Shown piece after piece: positions 44,720 through 57,339 of a stretch of DNA of 64,000 bases. The notes under the pieces were generated by a model. That model saw nothing but the letters and a program-made list of their open reading frames with translations. It had not been told where the DNA came from and ran no database searches. Position 1 is the first letter of the stretch. Each line of letters starts with the position of its first letter. Origin of the DNA: Casuarina equisetifolia (taxonomy: Eukaryota > Streptophyta > Magnoliopsida > Fagales > Casuarinaceae); the NCBI GenBank assembly GCA_028551475.1, contig CM052354.1:3269391-3333390 (forward strand), written 5' to 3'. Both the position numbers and the translations under genes were made by a program.

Positions 44720-46300
44720 GGAAAAATGTGTTTTTTCCAATGACAAAAGTAGATGTACTTGAAGTCATGAAGAAACAAGGAGAAATATTAGAAGGAAAAG
44801 GAAAAGGAAGGAATAGATTCTTAAAGGGACTCAGTGAACGTCCTCTCCCTCCACCCCCCTAGAACATGATGGGAAGCCCACACCTCGTTCCCTATGCCCA
44901 CTAAAGTTGCTTACACCGTAGAGTTCTACTTCTAATAAATTTTGATTGATTCAGGTAAGATACTTACTATTTTATCTTAATTATTGAAGTACCTTATTTC
45001 TTCACCTTCATTCTTCTTATTTTTCCCTCAGTACTTTTAAATTGTTAAATTTCAGATGTAGAAGAAGTGAAACTGAAGCACTAAACAAGCATCAAAATGG
45101 AAATGATCTAAGATTACTCCCATCCCCGAGTTTTGCTGCCACTTTGAGCCGCTAATGGATGCAAAATTCAAACAACCATGCATCTTTGATCCATTTTGGT
45201 ATATTATTCTCTGTTTATTGTACTCACTTTGGGAAATTAAAGTACCAACTTGACCTTAATTTTGTTCTTTTCTCTCTCTTTGTGTTCCTTGGTTGTTAGA
45301 TTTCAGATCCAGAAAAGATAAAAATAGTCATAGTACCCAAGAACGGGAGATTCAAAAAGAAGAAATCGTTAATCGATTTGCGGGAACTTCCCCCTTCACC
45401 AGTCTCCCAACACGATGGTGGGCCCAAGTTCGATTCCCATGCCTGTTACACCAATAGTTCCAACAATCCTTCCTGATAATCAACCCAACTCCGGTGGCCG
45501 CATGCCTGAGATGATTCCCGAACTTTTCTGGAAAGCAGCAGTCGACTCAGGTATGATCCTTACCATTTTATCTTGATAGACCCACCTTCTTCACCGTTGT
45601 TCTTCTTATTTTCCTCTTTCAGTATCTCTTAAGTCGTTTTATTTCAGATGTAGAAGAAGCAAAACAATCGAATTTCTAAAACAAACACCAACATAACCAG
45701 CGTATTGGGAATGGTCTAAGATGACTTCCATCCCTGAGTTTTGTTTGGACTTTGAGCTGGGTCTAATGGAGACAAAATTCAAACAAACAAGCATCTTCCG
45801 CTCATTTAGGTAAATTACTCTCTGTTTGTTGTGCTCACTTACGGAAATTAAGGTGCCCAGACTGACCTTAATTTTGTTCTTTTTTCTCTCATTTCATTTA
45901 TTGTTGTTAGATTTCAGATGAAAAACAGTTAATTCAAAAGGAAAAGGCAGAAATTATTAACGGATTCACAAGAATCTCCTCCTCCAACATGACGGCAGGC
46001 CCCATTCAATTGCCATGCCCACCACTACCAATAGTTCCAACACTTATTTCTCGGTAATCAACCCCAACTCCGATAGCAGTATGCCTACGAAGATTCCTAA
46101 GCGTTTCTGGCACATCCCGATTCCTCAACAACGACATTTCAGTCAAAATTCCAACACTTTGTTTCTATGTTTGATTTGGTCTGACGGTGTTGATTGTGGG
46201 GGATTAACTGCGTCTTGCAAGAATGGGTGGTGTCTAATTTACTCATGTTATTATGGTGAAAGCTCACCAGTAAGCTATTAAATTTACAAAAGTGGAATTT
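44720..46300 (+). repeat. Tandem gene-like modules with repeated exon-intron structure
   Basis: Two and a half tandem units of about 0.6 kb. GATGTAGAAGAAG recurs at 45055 and 45648 (step 593) and TTGTTAGATTTCAGAT at 45294 and 45904 (step 610). Each unit has two intron-like gaps with GT-AG ends and nearly equal size: 44955-45055, 45199-45300, 45551-45648 and 45811-45910 (98-102 bp), with polypyrimidine tracts before the AG. The piece 45301-45550 contains the open reading MPVTPIVPTILPDNQPNSGG followed by MPEMIPELFW. The next unit has a diverged version (INPNSDSSMPTKIPKRFW). The shorter exon-like pieces contain stops. Relatives lie at 8.1-9.3, 12.4, 33.7, 43.8 and 52.9 kb. I do not recognise the protein; it could be a decayed Pro/Asn-rich gene or spliced non-coding RNA. 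Confidence 0.6.
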
Positions 46301-46439
46301 CTGTTGCGCCTTATTGAGGATTCTATCATTGAAAATGGATTTATGTTATGTTTGAATGCTTTTTTTTGTCTGAGTCTAGTTAGGTTTATTAGTGACATCT
46401 AACTGAAGAACAATGTTTTGTCAAAGGTGGTTCTTTGGA

Positions 46440-46750
46440 AGGAAAGTGTGAAGGTTCCCGTGATTGGAAGAAGCGAAATGCCGTACAAGCACTAACTCCG
46501 CCACCAACAAGCTGCACTTCCAGGTCCCCGCTGGCGGTTTCTGTTAACTTGCCGATAAAGATTGCGATGAAGAAGCACCAAAGACCGAACAGAACGAACG
46601 ATGAAGAAAACGGCTTTATGAAAGTCTTGTCCTTGATAAAACCTCGAAAACACCCAAGATGTAAAGTTTCGACAGCAGCTCTTACTATGTTCTTCCGAGC
46701 TTGTACTGAAAGGCTTTCCCCGGCAAATATGGTGAGAGTTAGATGGCGTA
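46440..46750 (-). other. Possible minus-strand coding fragment with one hydrophobic segment
   Basis: This stretch is more GC-rich than its surroundings and open in several frames. One minus-strand frame is open for about 100 codons, lacks an ATG, and includes a hydrophobic run (SFVLFGLWCFFIAIFIG) like a membrane span. A plus-strand 106-codon frame (46435-46755) is Lys/Arg-rich. Neither resembles a family I know. It may be an exon of a decayed gene. Confidence 0.25.
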
Positions 46751-47039
46751 CTTAAATCTCCTCTAGTGCACTCATTGAGTAGTTCTTCATTTATCATAAT
46801 ATAGGTCTATTGCAATTCCTTCTCCCATTGATATAGAGTTATAAGCCTCCTGCACAATTTCTGTTCTTTCCTCTTCCTTATGTGCCAATATCTACCTCTA
46901 AGCAGCTAGCATTTGGCTCGAAAATCTAAGCGATTTACTTCATGAAGCAGATCACATGTTGTATGTTGGGACCTTGTGAAGTGAAAATAAGCAGGTTAGA
47001 TTACCCATTACAGTCATTTTTCTTCATGTCCATAGTATG
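46751..47039. other. Left flank of the copia insertion
   Basis: No gene recognised. The sequence ends in TATAC, the left copy of the copia target duplication. Confidence 0.4.
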
Positions 47040-47044
47040 TATAC

Positions 47045-47374
47045 TGTAAACGGAAGTGTTTGAACACATGAATGGAGAAAAGCTCTAATAAATTGAGAGT
47101 AAGGTCGACTACAATGAAATGGGATAAGTTGTTCCTATGATGGATATTATGAACATAAAACAAAAGTATTTATAGACAAAACGGATGAATGTAACCCTAA
47201 ACCTAGAAATCTTGTCCGGCGGTCCGAGTAGTGTCTTCTTGCAGGTTGCGTGCTGCAGGCTGGACGGTGCAGGTAGCAGTAGAAAAGTCAGACGTGTGCT
47301 TCTCTGCTGCACCTCAGAGCTGGTGACATGGCAGCCACGTGGACATGGCTGCCACACAGGTTCATATCCGAACA
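47045..47374 (-). mobile_element. 3' LTR of the copia element
   Basis: 330 bp with TG...CA ends (plus strand TGTAAACGG to CCGAACA). It pairs with 52594-52923, also 330 bp. I counted about 26 differences by eye, nearly all transitions. Confidence 0.96.
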
Positions 47375-50300
47375 GGTTCCTCAAGCTAAAGGTCGATATG
47401 TGTTGACGACATTTAGCTTGCGAAGGAGATAAAGATGCTGATTTGCCCCGAATGCCTTGGTTAAGATATCGACTAGCTGATCCTTGGTTCCAACATGCTT
47501 GATCTTGATGAGTCCTCACCAAATCTTTTCTTGAATGAAATGGCAATCTAAATCTATGTGTTTGGTCCTCTAATGGACCATAGGATTGGCTGCTAGCTCC
47601 ATAGAGGCCTTGTTATCACAATACAAGGTAACAGGATGGGGAATCTCAATTCCCATATCTCCCAGAAGCCCTAATAACCAAATGATCTCACATGAGGTAA
47701 GCGCCATGGCTCGATACTCTGCCTCAGTGGAAGATAAAGAGACAACTGCTTGCTTCTTGCTTTTCCAAGAAATCAAGGCGTCCCCAAACATGACACAGAA
47801 TCCAGTGACTAATTTTCTACCAACTTTGCATGTGGCATAATCAGAATCACAATAAGCTCTCATCTAAAATCCCCCTGTGGCAGGGATGAGTAAACCTATA
47901 CCAGGGCAACTCTTCAAGTATCTGACTACTCGAATCGCAGCTTCCCAATGGGACTTCTTTGGTGAGTGCATAAATTGTACTAAGTTGTGAACTACATATG
48001 AAATGTCCGGTCTTGTGATGTTGAGATAGTTTAACTTCCCAATGAGCTGTTGATATTTCAAAGGATCTGTTAGGAGAGGATCATCATCATGAGGGATTAG
48101 TGCCCCCCTGATCATACTGTGGTGTATTCAATGAGAGATTGGTGTCCATGGGATTGTCAACCAGTTTGGCTCCCCCAAGCCTAAGCTCATCAATCAGCTC
48201 CAAGATATACTTACGTTGACTTAGCTGAAGCCCTTGAGGATCGTGTAGGACCTCAATCCCAAAATAATACTTCAGATCTCCCAAGTCCTTGATATGAAAA
48301 ACTGAATGAAGATGCTCCTTGAGCTCATGAATCCCATCAAGATCGCTGTCCGTGATGAGGATGTCATCAACATAAATGAGAAGGAGTACGATGAGATTAC
48401 CTCGACGTCGTACAAACAAGGAGGTGTCATGCATGGAATCCTGATATCCAGCTGCGAGAAGGGCATCGGTGAATTTGGCATACCATTGCCGAGCAGCTTT
48501 TTTCAGGCCATATAAAGATTTCTTCAACTTGCAGACTTTCCCACTGTGCTCATGTGGGTCTCCAGTGGGAAGTCGCATGTATACATCTTCATGGAGATCG
48601 CCCTATAAAAAGGCATTGGTGACGTCCATCTGATGGATCCCCCAATGATTCTGGGCGGCAAGGGAGAGAGCGCATCTAATGGTGATGTGCTTGACAACAG
48701 GAGCAAAGATCTAGTGATAATCGACACTTTCCTTCTGACTGTAGCCTTTAGCTACAAGACGGGCCTTGTACCGCTCCACTGTGCCATCAGCTAGATACTT
48801 GATCTTGTACACCCACTTACACCCAATGGGCTTGCGGCCAAGGGGTAAATCCACAATGTCCCAAGTGTCATTGTCTTCTAAGGCTTTGATTTCCTGTGCC
48901 ATGGCTTCTTGCCACCTAGGATTACCAACAGCCTCATGGTGATAGAGAGGCTCAGTGTCTACAGAGATGGAGGCAATAAAGTGTTGGGAAGAGGGGGAAA
49001 GATGAGCATAGGAGAGGTAGGAAGAGAGTGGGTAGGTGGAAGAGTCACTTTCAGAAAGGTGGATAGTAGGGCAAACATAGTCAGTCGACCAAAGTGGTGG
49101 TCGAGTTTCCCGAGTGGAACGTCGAGGAAGTGGAGCAGAGGTGGAAGTGGAAGGAAGATCATCTGTCGAGGGTGGAAGGTCATCATCAGAGAAGACATCA
49201 TAGGAATCGGCGGAGGATGGTAAAGGAACGGGAGTCCGACTCGGTGGTGGAGCTGGAGCGGAAGATGAAGAGTTAACTGTATGAGGTAGTGGCTCAATGG
49301 TGGGTTCTGGAGTTGGTGGGGTAAGAACCTCAAGATCAGGTGGAGCCAAAGGACCCTGCATAGTAGATTGCGTTTTGGGACTATATGGGATAAAAGGAAT
49401 ATGTCCTCGTAAAATTTTACATCCCGACTCATAAAAAACTTGCAGCTTTCAGCATTGTAAAGCCGATACCCCTTTTAACCTTGAGCATATCCCATAAAGA
49501 CACTGGGAATAGCCCATGGGGCAAACTTGTCTTGAGGCCCCACAATGGTGGCATGACACATGCAACCAAAAACTCTAAGATGTGAAAGGGATGGTGATTT
49601 TCCAATTAATTTTTCAAAAGGAGTGATTCCTTGCAAAATAGATGAAGGCATTCGATTGATAAGATAGGTGGCAGTGAGAATGCATTCCCCCTAAAATTTC
49701 CCAAGCATAGAGCTCTGAAATTTCAGAGCTCGTGCAACATCAAGAAGATGCCGATGCTTGCATTCCACAACCCCATTTTGTTGGGGGGTGTGAACACAAG
49801 AACTCTCATGGATAATGCCTCGTGATGAGAATAATTTTTTAGTATGAGAGTTGAAAAAATCATAGGCATTGTCAGATCTAATATGTCTAACTTCTAAGCT
49901 GAATTGGTTTTTTACCATCAGTAGAAATTCCTCCAACCGAGAAAAGGTTTCACTTTTGACTTTCATGAGGAACATCCATGTTCCGCGTGAGAAGTCATCA
50001 ACAAGTGTGAGGAAATAACGGGATCCATCATGATTGGGAATACGATAAGGCCCCCAAACATCAATGTGAATTAGATCAAAAATCCGTTGCGCTGTGTGGT
50101 CGAGCATAGGAAAAGGATTCCTAGTTTGTTTTGCAAGGGGACAAACCATACAAGAAGTGGACAAAATATTTTTGCAAGATTTAAATTCATTTAAAAATTA
50201 AAATTTGGCTTGGGACATATGCCCAAGTCTACAATGCTAGAGTTGAGAGTTTGAAAAATCACACGCTGACAACGTGTTTACAAAAGATGGGCGAGGCCCA

Positions 50301-52578
50301 GAATTTAAAGCAATATCATTTTGTCCAGGACATGCTACAAAGAAATAAAGCTCATTGCGCATTCTACTGAGTCCTTTGACTTCACTCGTCAAAAGGTCAT
50401 GAAAGACACAAAAATCGGCATATAGGCTGATGCGACAATTATTTTCATGGCAAAGTTTAGAAGTGGATAAAAGATTGAATTTAAAATTTGGTGAGTATAG
50501 AACATTGTTCAATTTCAGTTGTCTAGATATATGGGTGTGTCCAGTGTGTGTAATCAAGGCACTATCACCATTAGGAAATTTAACTTTCCTAGATCTAAAT
50601 GCACATGGATCAAGAGAATCTAAGCATTGAATATTAGCAGTAATATGATCACTTGCACTAGAGTCAATAATCCAAGCTTTTGAGAGGAAAGCGCTTGTAC
50701 GTGCGAGATGGGCATGGCCATCTGAATCATCATGCAGGAATTCGATGAAGCGCTGGTAATCAGTCTTGGTAATGAAAACATGATCAGAATCATTGGCCAC
50801 TAGGTTGGCTTGAGTAGGTGGAGCTTCTCCTTTGTAGTACTTGTGCCCGGGGGGTACCCGTTGAGTTTGTAGCACTCTTTGTGATCATGGCCATAATTTT
50901 TGCAGTATTCACATTGGGGACCAATCAAACGGTAGCATTCCTTCTTCCGATGGCCTTTTTTTCCCGCAAAAATCACATTTTTCTTCTTGTTGCCCCCCTC
51001 CCGAAACAACCTATCGTTTTGCCCAGCTTTGAGCGAAAATGACACGTCGTTTTGAGTGGCCCTAAACGACCAGTCGTTTTGGCGAGCTGAAAATGACACG
51101 TCGTTTTGATCGGGTTTAACTAAAAATGGCGCGTCGTGCGCCTCAGGCGGTTGTTCGCTGAATCTCGTCCCAATAAGTTGATATGCCATAAAAGGGTGCT
51201 GACGCACATGGGGACCTATTGCATTGCCCGAGTGTTTTGCCGCAACAAAAGTATAATCGCCGGTCATCTTCCCCGATGCATTTCGACGATATTCAGCCTT
51301 GCTAATGATTGCATAGGTCTAAATAACGTCCGGAGGAGCTGCATAAGCATAATCTGCTCACTAATTGCTGAATAGCCATCGTCGAGACCGTTTAAGAACT
51401 GATAAAAGTTCATCCGAGCTTCGTGAAGCTGCCACGGCTGGTGTTGAAGCACCTCTGACGAAATTGTCTCCAGAAGGGTGGTGTATTCGTCCCAGAGTTG
51501 TCGGAGGCGGCCAAAATAGGTCGAAACAGCCTCTCCCCCTTGTCGGATTTCTCAAATTTCGCGAATGAGGTCGTAAACCCTAGACGGGTCAACCTGAGAG
51601 TAACAGGTGTGGAGCTCGTACCACATTTGGGCTGCTTCTCGGGTGTAGATGAGGCCGTCGTGCAATTCTGCAGAGATGGAGTTGAGAATCCAACCACGGC
51701 AGAGATCGTTGTAGCGGTCCCAGAGATGTCAGGTCAGAGAATTGGGTGCTGGCTTCGGGTACAACCCACCGACAAAAATAAGTTTGTTTTTTATGGAGAG
51801 AGCGATTTTCATTGTTTTGCTCCAAACCACGTAGTTTGGGCGGCCGGCGAGGTTCGCCATCACGAGAGACACCAAATGGGTGTCTCCGATGTGAAGATAG
51901 AACGGATTCGAAGGTTCGGGTGTGATGTTGACCCGTAACAGAGAATTGGGTTGAATCAGCGGCAATGGAGACAACGTACGAAGGGGGTTTTGCCCGGAGG
52001 TGGTTCCAGGGGTGAACCCGCTTCGTCCGCTACGATGTGGTGGTACATACGACATCTTGCCGTGAGAGTTGCTGCTAGTGGGGTCGGCCATCGGGTCGGG
52101 TCGGTCGTCTGCGGTGGTGAGACAGAAACAGCGACGTTCGGTGAATAAAGGCCAAAAGAAACGACAACGTTCATGGTGTAGGGCGAAGTGCGGTCGTTTG
52201 GCAGATTGAGGGAGGAAATGGCGTCGTTCCTGTGTGAGGGGCAGAAAACAACGTTGTTTGAGGTGAACGTCATTTGCGTTAGAGGGCAAAGCGACGTCGT
52301 ATCATTAAAGAAGGGCGTCGCTGCGTTGAGGAGCAAGCGGCGTTGTTCTGGATAAGTGGGAAGAGGGAGGACGACGTCGTTTAGGTCGTCTTCCTTACTC
52401 GGTTACCGGTGAATCGAAAAAGACAAAGAAGAAAAAAAAATGGTTTCCTTTGTACCAGGGATAGGGGGTAAAAAAAAAGGGTGGAAAATGGGCAGAAAAG
52501 GCCGGAAAAAATGGTATGAGTTGAGCGGAAGCGATTTGGTAGGTGTTTGAAGGAAGAAAACTCATGATTGGTAACCTA

Positions 52579-52593
52579 GGCTCTTTAATACCA
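52579..52593 (-). other. Primer-binding site of the copia element
   Basis: On the minus strand the sequence directly after the 5' LTR is TGGTATTAAAGAGCC, close to the initiator tRNA-Met complement. Confidence 0.85.
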
Positions 52594-52923
52594 TGTAAAC
52601 AGAAGTGTTTGAACATATGAATGAAGAAAAACTCTAATAAATTGAGAGTAAGGTCGATTACAATGAAATGGGATAAGTTGTTCCCATGATGGATATTATG
52701 AACATAAAACAAAAGTATTTATAAACAAAAGGGATGAATGTAACCCTAAACCTAGAAATCTTGTTCGGCGGTCCGAATAGTGTCTTCTTGCAGGTTCCGT
52801 GCTACAAGCTGGACAGTGCAGGCAGCAACAGAGAAGTCAGACGCGTGCTTCTCTGCTACGCCTCAGAGCTAGTGATGTGGCAGCCACGTGGACATGGCTG
52901 TCACATAGGTTCATATCCGAACA
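52594..52923 (-). mobile_element. 5' LTR of the copia element
   Basis: 330 bp, same ends as the 3' LTR. Its outer edge (52923) abuts the right TATAC target copy. Confidence 0.96.
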
Positions 52924-52939
52924 TATACTAGCATACAAA

Positions 52940-53550
52940 TGAAATCTGGGATTTTTTCAATGCAAAGACTCGAGCTAGGTGAAGTCTTGAAAACAACAGA
53001 GAAGGATTCGAAGGCAAGGGAAAAGACTCAAATGGACTCGAGGGAACCTCCTCTTCGATCTCCACCACACCCTATGAAACATGATGGTAAAGTAAAACTA
53101 GTTCCAAGAATTTCTCCGTGATGATTGCTCCAACTCCGATGATGTTGGGCCTTCCAAACACGTTCAAGCAGTTGGGTTCCTACAACAAAAACGCTACCGC
53201 CTCCAATAACAACATTGGTCCGTCCGACTGATCGTCAAGTTCAGCATTGATACGTTGGTGGCAAGGAAGAAGAAAGGCCAGCTGAAGAAATACTCGCGCT
53301 TACTTTTTTGCGCTATGTTGGTGCTCATTCCCCTTTCAGGTTCTTCAACTGCCAGTCAACCGAGTCCGTACCAACATTGGCCACGCATTATTGTTGAAGC
53401 CTCCTCCGAAGTATAGGCATCATCCACTTCGCTTTAGAAAGAAGCAGTTGAAAGCTATGGCTAGACTTTTTTGTGCTTTCTAAGAAGCAAAGCTATTCCC
53501 TTTGTCTTTAGCACCCATGTATGGACCGTCATAAGGATGATACAGAATTA
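52940..53550 (+). repeat. Gene-like module family, copy at 52.9-53.5 kb
   Basis: Aligns with 8625-9260: AATGCAAAGACTCGAG, GAAGTCTTGAAAAC, CATGATGGTAAAG, AAGAATTTCTCCGTGATGAT, GTCCGTCCGACTGATCG, TTATTGTTGAAGCCTCCTCC, AGCAGTTGAAAGCTATGG and GGACCGTCA. The copia element landed just to its left (target site 52924-52928). Readings such as NTFKQLGSYN and NNNIGPSD occur, but the frame is interrupted. Confidence 0.5.
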
Positions 53551-55814
53551 GATGTAACTGAAACATACTGGAACCATTTCAACTCCTATGTAAAATGTAC
53601 ACAACAAAGTTATTTTTTTCCCATGATATTTCTATGTCTTGATGTTTGATTTGCTGATTTAACCTTTTCTCCAAGGAAAAAAAAACATTAATTATACTTA
53701 CGGAAGGACTGATCCCGAAATTGGGTAGCGATTTCCTGTCTGGTGTTTAATTCAGAAAGAAGGGATTTACTTGCAAATCCTTTTGGTTCAAACGGATGTT
53801 ATGCTTAGTTCTTCTTTTGACTAATTTTTAAGAGCCTTGGATCATTTTTGCGGAGAGCTGATTTGCGATTTCCGATGCGTCTTAAAATGTTAGTTTGATA
53901 TCTTTGAGCATAACCTAGCCATAAAAATCGGGGCATAATCCATTTGATATTGTGTTAAATGGGGAACATTAATGGGTATAAATACAAGCAAATCAAGATC
54001 AGCAAAGAAGCAGTTGAGGAATTTCTCTTCAACTGATACCCAACACTGCATCAAGATTTGATTTTTGAATGGTTGTTATTTAAATTCATCCATCTAATCT
54101 AAGCGGTAGATTCGATAGGCTTTGTGGCAAAAGTTTTTGGAGAGCTAAAAGAGTAGATTTCTTTAGTGTCGATTTCTGTATGGATTATTTATAATTGATA
54201 AGGTCGAAATAACCCAAGGATATTGTCGATATATGAGACAGAATAAGCACCAAAGTTGCCTACATATATGAGATAGGATATATCTAGTTCATTATATAAG
54301 CTCTGAAATGTTAAGAACAGATTGCCTAGTCTAAAAGTTCTTAACTGCTTGTGTCCTAGGAAGGATCTTAACTTTAACAGCAAGCAATACTCAAACTACT
54401 CCTCTCACATGGGTTCGTGCGTACACTTGGAATCTGTCAATTGCTCAACTAAGTTATTAAGTTTATGCATCCAAGGTTGCTGCCCCTATGTAAATAATTA
54501 ACTTAGATGTTATTGGTGAATTGTATACAGTAGGTTTATCATTTCAAGCTTTTCATTTTACGGACACAGGAACAATTAAATGTAATCGAAGGCCCATGGT
54601 GGACACCTATTTTTCTCGCTTAATAATTTCAATCATAACCACAAATTCAAACTTGAATTTTTGTTCCTAGTCTAGTTATTGGTACTTAGATTCAATGTCA
54701 ATATTGTATTGCTATGTATCAAGAATAGTGTTTTTGTTAATCTATAAAGTTCTTATTTAGAGTTTGATTATTGTAGAAGATTAGATAACATCTTTATGAT
54801 GAATCATGTGTTCTTTCATCAACTGAAAGTTATTTGGGCCAATTGACCTTGTAAAATTTATTTGGGTCACTTGTGGTCATGTAAAAGTATAGGTTGAGTT
54901 ACAAAATTGTGTATGGATAGGTATGATGCTTTTGCTTAAGATTTCCTTTTTGTGATTAATACATGTAATCTATAAAATGATGAAACTTATGCAACTGATA
55001 AATTTATATTTTCTTTGCAAATGATATCATTTAGAATGATACCCCTAACAAGTGGCAATGTCTAGTAGTATATGAGGTTGTTTTAACATTTGTAAAAGGT
55101 CCTTACAATATTTTACCCAATGCTATTCATGTTGAGCAATAAGGACATATATACATGATACAATAAATTTAACAAATTTAACTAACATGAAAAGTGCATA
55201 TACGTTCATATCAGAACGACAACGTCGTCATTTTGACTCATAAAGAATTAGTTTTCTCAAAATTATGAATTTTTACGAAAAAATAAAAATTTTGAAAATT
55301 TATAAATAAAACAAAATATTTCTTCTATGAATAAAAAGATTGATGTTTTGTTTCAAAATATATCTAATCTCCAAAGCGTCAGTACCAAGTACAACTTAAA
55401 GGGTCCATCAATGGGCTCGGCCGATCTCTCACTCCTATTTCGCGGTCCAAAATGCACCTCATCGTTTTAGATCAAACGTTTCCATTTGGGTCACAATGAA
55501 GCCATGGGTTAAAAAAAACGTTGGCCTTCCAGGCCTCTCATCCGGTCCAACAAAGCAATGGTCTCCTTCATCCCTCGATTCAATGCACCTTAGCAAATTG
55601 CAATACAATTTCCTTAGCAAAATCCAAGACTAGAAACTGATTGCAGGGTTAGAGAACTAGAGGCATCCTTAATTCGTACGATTTTATGATAAAGCTGTTC
55701 AAGCATTTCTCTTGTGGTATTCCAAACGTCAAAACTGTCGGTCCTTAATGACAAATATATTCTTGCTATGGAAGAAATGTTAAAAGCTATAAAAAAATTT
55801 ATATTTTTTTTTAT
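53551..55814. other. AT-rich intergenic region, no gene recognised
   Basis: Only short, unconvincing frames. 55400-55620 is slightly more GC-rich but matches nothing I know. Confidence 0.4.
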
Positions 55815-55960
55815 GAATATGTGAGTTTATTTATTGAAAAATAAGAGAATATAAAAGTTTAGGAATATAGCCCATCATTACAATTTATCTAAGAGAAAAT
55901 AAAATTTAAAATTTCCTAGTTATAACACAATAAAACATTCACTTAACTTATTTTGAAAAC
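55815..55960. repeat. Dispersed AT-rich repeat, copy 2
   Basis: Counterpart of 5055-5200: ATGTGAG, GAATATAAAAGTTTAGGA, CCCATCATTACAATTTAT, TATAACACAATAAAACATTC. Same orientation. Confidence 0.55.
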
Positions 55961-56894
55961 GTTTATTATTACGTTCAAATTATATACAACAGAAACATGT
56001 TAAGAAAGAAAGTTTAAGAAGTTTTATAGCCAAATCTTTTTCGTTAGTTGTTTTAATCATTTATTGCAGTTCAGAATTTCAATTGTTGATGTGCTTACAA
56101 ATGTCTTATTGTGCTAGAATACTTATCCAAATCTGGCTAGTTTAAGTACATTGAAAAAAAAATGTGACATATTTTCATATTGAAAATTATAGAAATTAGA
56201 GTACATATTAATTTAAAGGAGCCATCAAGAAATTACTTTTGCTATAAGAAGTTTGTCCTTATATATGAACCAACTAATGAAGTTATGGTTATTGATTCCT
56301 TCTAACCATATCAAATCATACCATTCAACCTCATATTTACTTTGTGCAATTCATTGTATGTTTCTTTACAATAATACAAAGTTTTAGAAAGTGTAGAAGT
56401 GAAAATTTGTCGTAGCTTTAAAAAATCTCTCCAACTTTATGTCATATTTTTTTTAATGTCAAGATACATAATTGAAGTTCTCTTGCATTTAGTATTATGA
56501 ATCTATTTATTCCATAAAGATGAATTTGGATAATTGATAAAATTCCAAAGTGATCATCCCAACAAAACTTTATTCCACACTTTAACGTCTAATAGTCAAA
56601 GTTTTCTTTCTTTTTTAGGTGAACAAATAACTTGCTAAACAACCTTATAAGTTTTATAGTCTTGTGAACTTCTTACCCACATAAAGCTCTTGAACCAAAG
56701 AAAAAGAAAGAAGACCATGACTCAAAAACTAAGATTACCTAAAAAGGTGAGACCGAAGATAAGGATTACTTGCTAATTATTACAATTAACTAACATCATG
56801 TTGTACCACTATGCAGTCATAAGTTTACACCTCTAAAGTGACAAAACATGTTGCACCACTATGTTGTCTTAGTTTCCATCAAGCATTAAACAAT
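55961..56894. other. AT-rich spacer
   Basis: No gene or repeat recognised. Confidence 0.35.
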
Positions 56895-56965
56895 CTCTTC
56901 TCCGCAACCAACTAGCATAAGACAAACATGGTTGTGGCGGTGCTGGCTTTTTTATGTGTTGGCTT
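56895..56965. repeat. Dispersed repeat family D, module M7
   Basis: CAACCAACTAGCATAAGACA, CATGGTTGTGGCGGTGCTGG and CTTTTT match 62500-62545 (CCAACTAGCATGAGAGATGC, CGTGGTGGTACTGGCTTTTT). Confidence 0.5.
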
Positions 56966-57339
56966 CTTTAGTCTAATTATGGTACTCATAATTCAAACAT
57001 TTTTCTTGTGATTTGTGCATCAAATTAAATAACATCTATGAGAATTATTTGGTATGACAATGGAGGCAAAAGGACGAATGCTTTAGAAAACAACAAAAGG
57101 TGTACCGGTGCTTTAGAAAAGTAACAAAAAGGAATGTGCTTTGAAAGTAATCATGGAAGCCAAGTATTGCAAACAAGGAAGATAAGAAAGCAAAGTTTGT
57201 GACGCTGAAGGCCTTACATTTTGTCATAAAAAGCAGAACAAAGTGTCCCAAGGGAGTTTACTTCAATTCCTACCAGTTAATCGATAGCCGTATCAGTAAA
57301 AAAAATTAAGAGTGAGGCAAAAAAGAATACAAATGAAGA

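Larger units (their letters stand above)
47045..52923 (-). mobile_element. Full-length Ty1/copia retrotransposon, broken
   Basis: 5,879 bp on the minus strand with LTRs of 330 bp each. A perfect 5-bp target duplication TATAC flanks it (47040-47044 and 52924-52928). Read on the minus strand: 5' LTR (52594-52923), primer-binding site (52579-52593), gag (about 52340-50870, with a CX2CX4HX4C zinc-knuckle reading near 50900), protease (about 50690, an ASDHI-type site), GAG-pre-integrase and integrase (about 50330-49690; HTPQQNGVVE), reverse transcriptase (about 49000-48090; LLIYVDDIL), RNase H (about 47863-47570; SLSSTEAEYRA), 3' LTR (47045-47374). The order PR-INT-RT-RH defines copia. It carries several breaks and is not autonomous. 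LTR divergence of about 8 percent suggests roughly 3 million years at a grass-calibrated rate, and more at slower woody-plant rates. Confidence 0.96.

Noticed and set aside
45425-45450. tRNA-like T-loop (GTTCGATTCCC)
   Set aside because: No matching acceptor or anticodon arms nearby; it is part of the repeated module.
48909-49276. Plus-strand frames across the copia element (also 51498-51938)
   Set aside because: They are complements of the minus-strand copia coding region.
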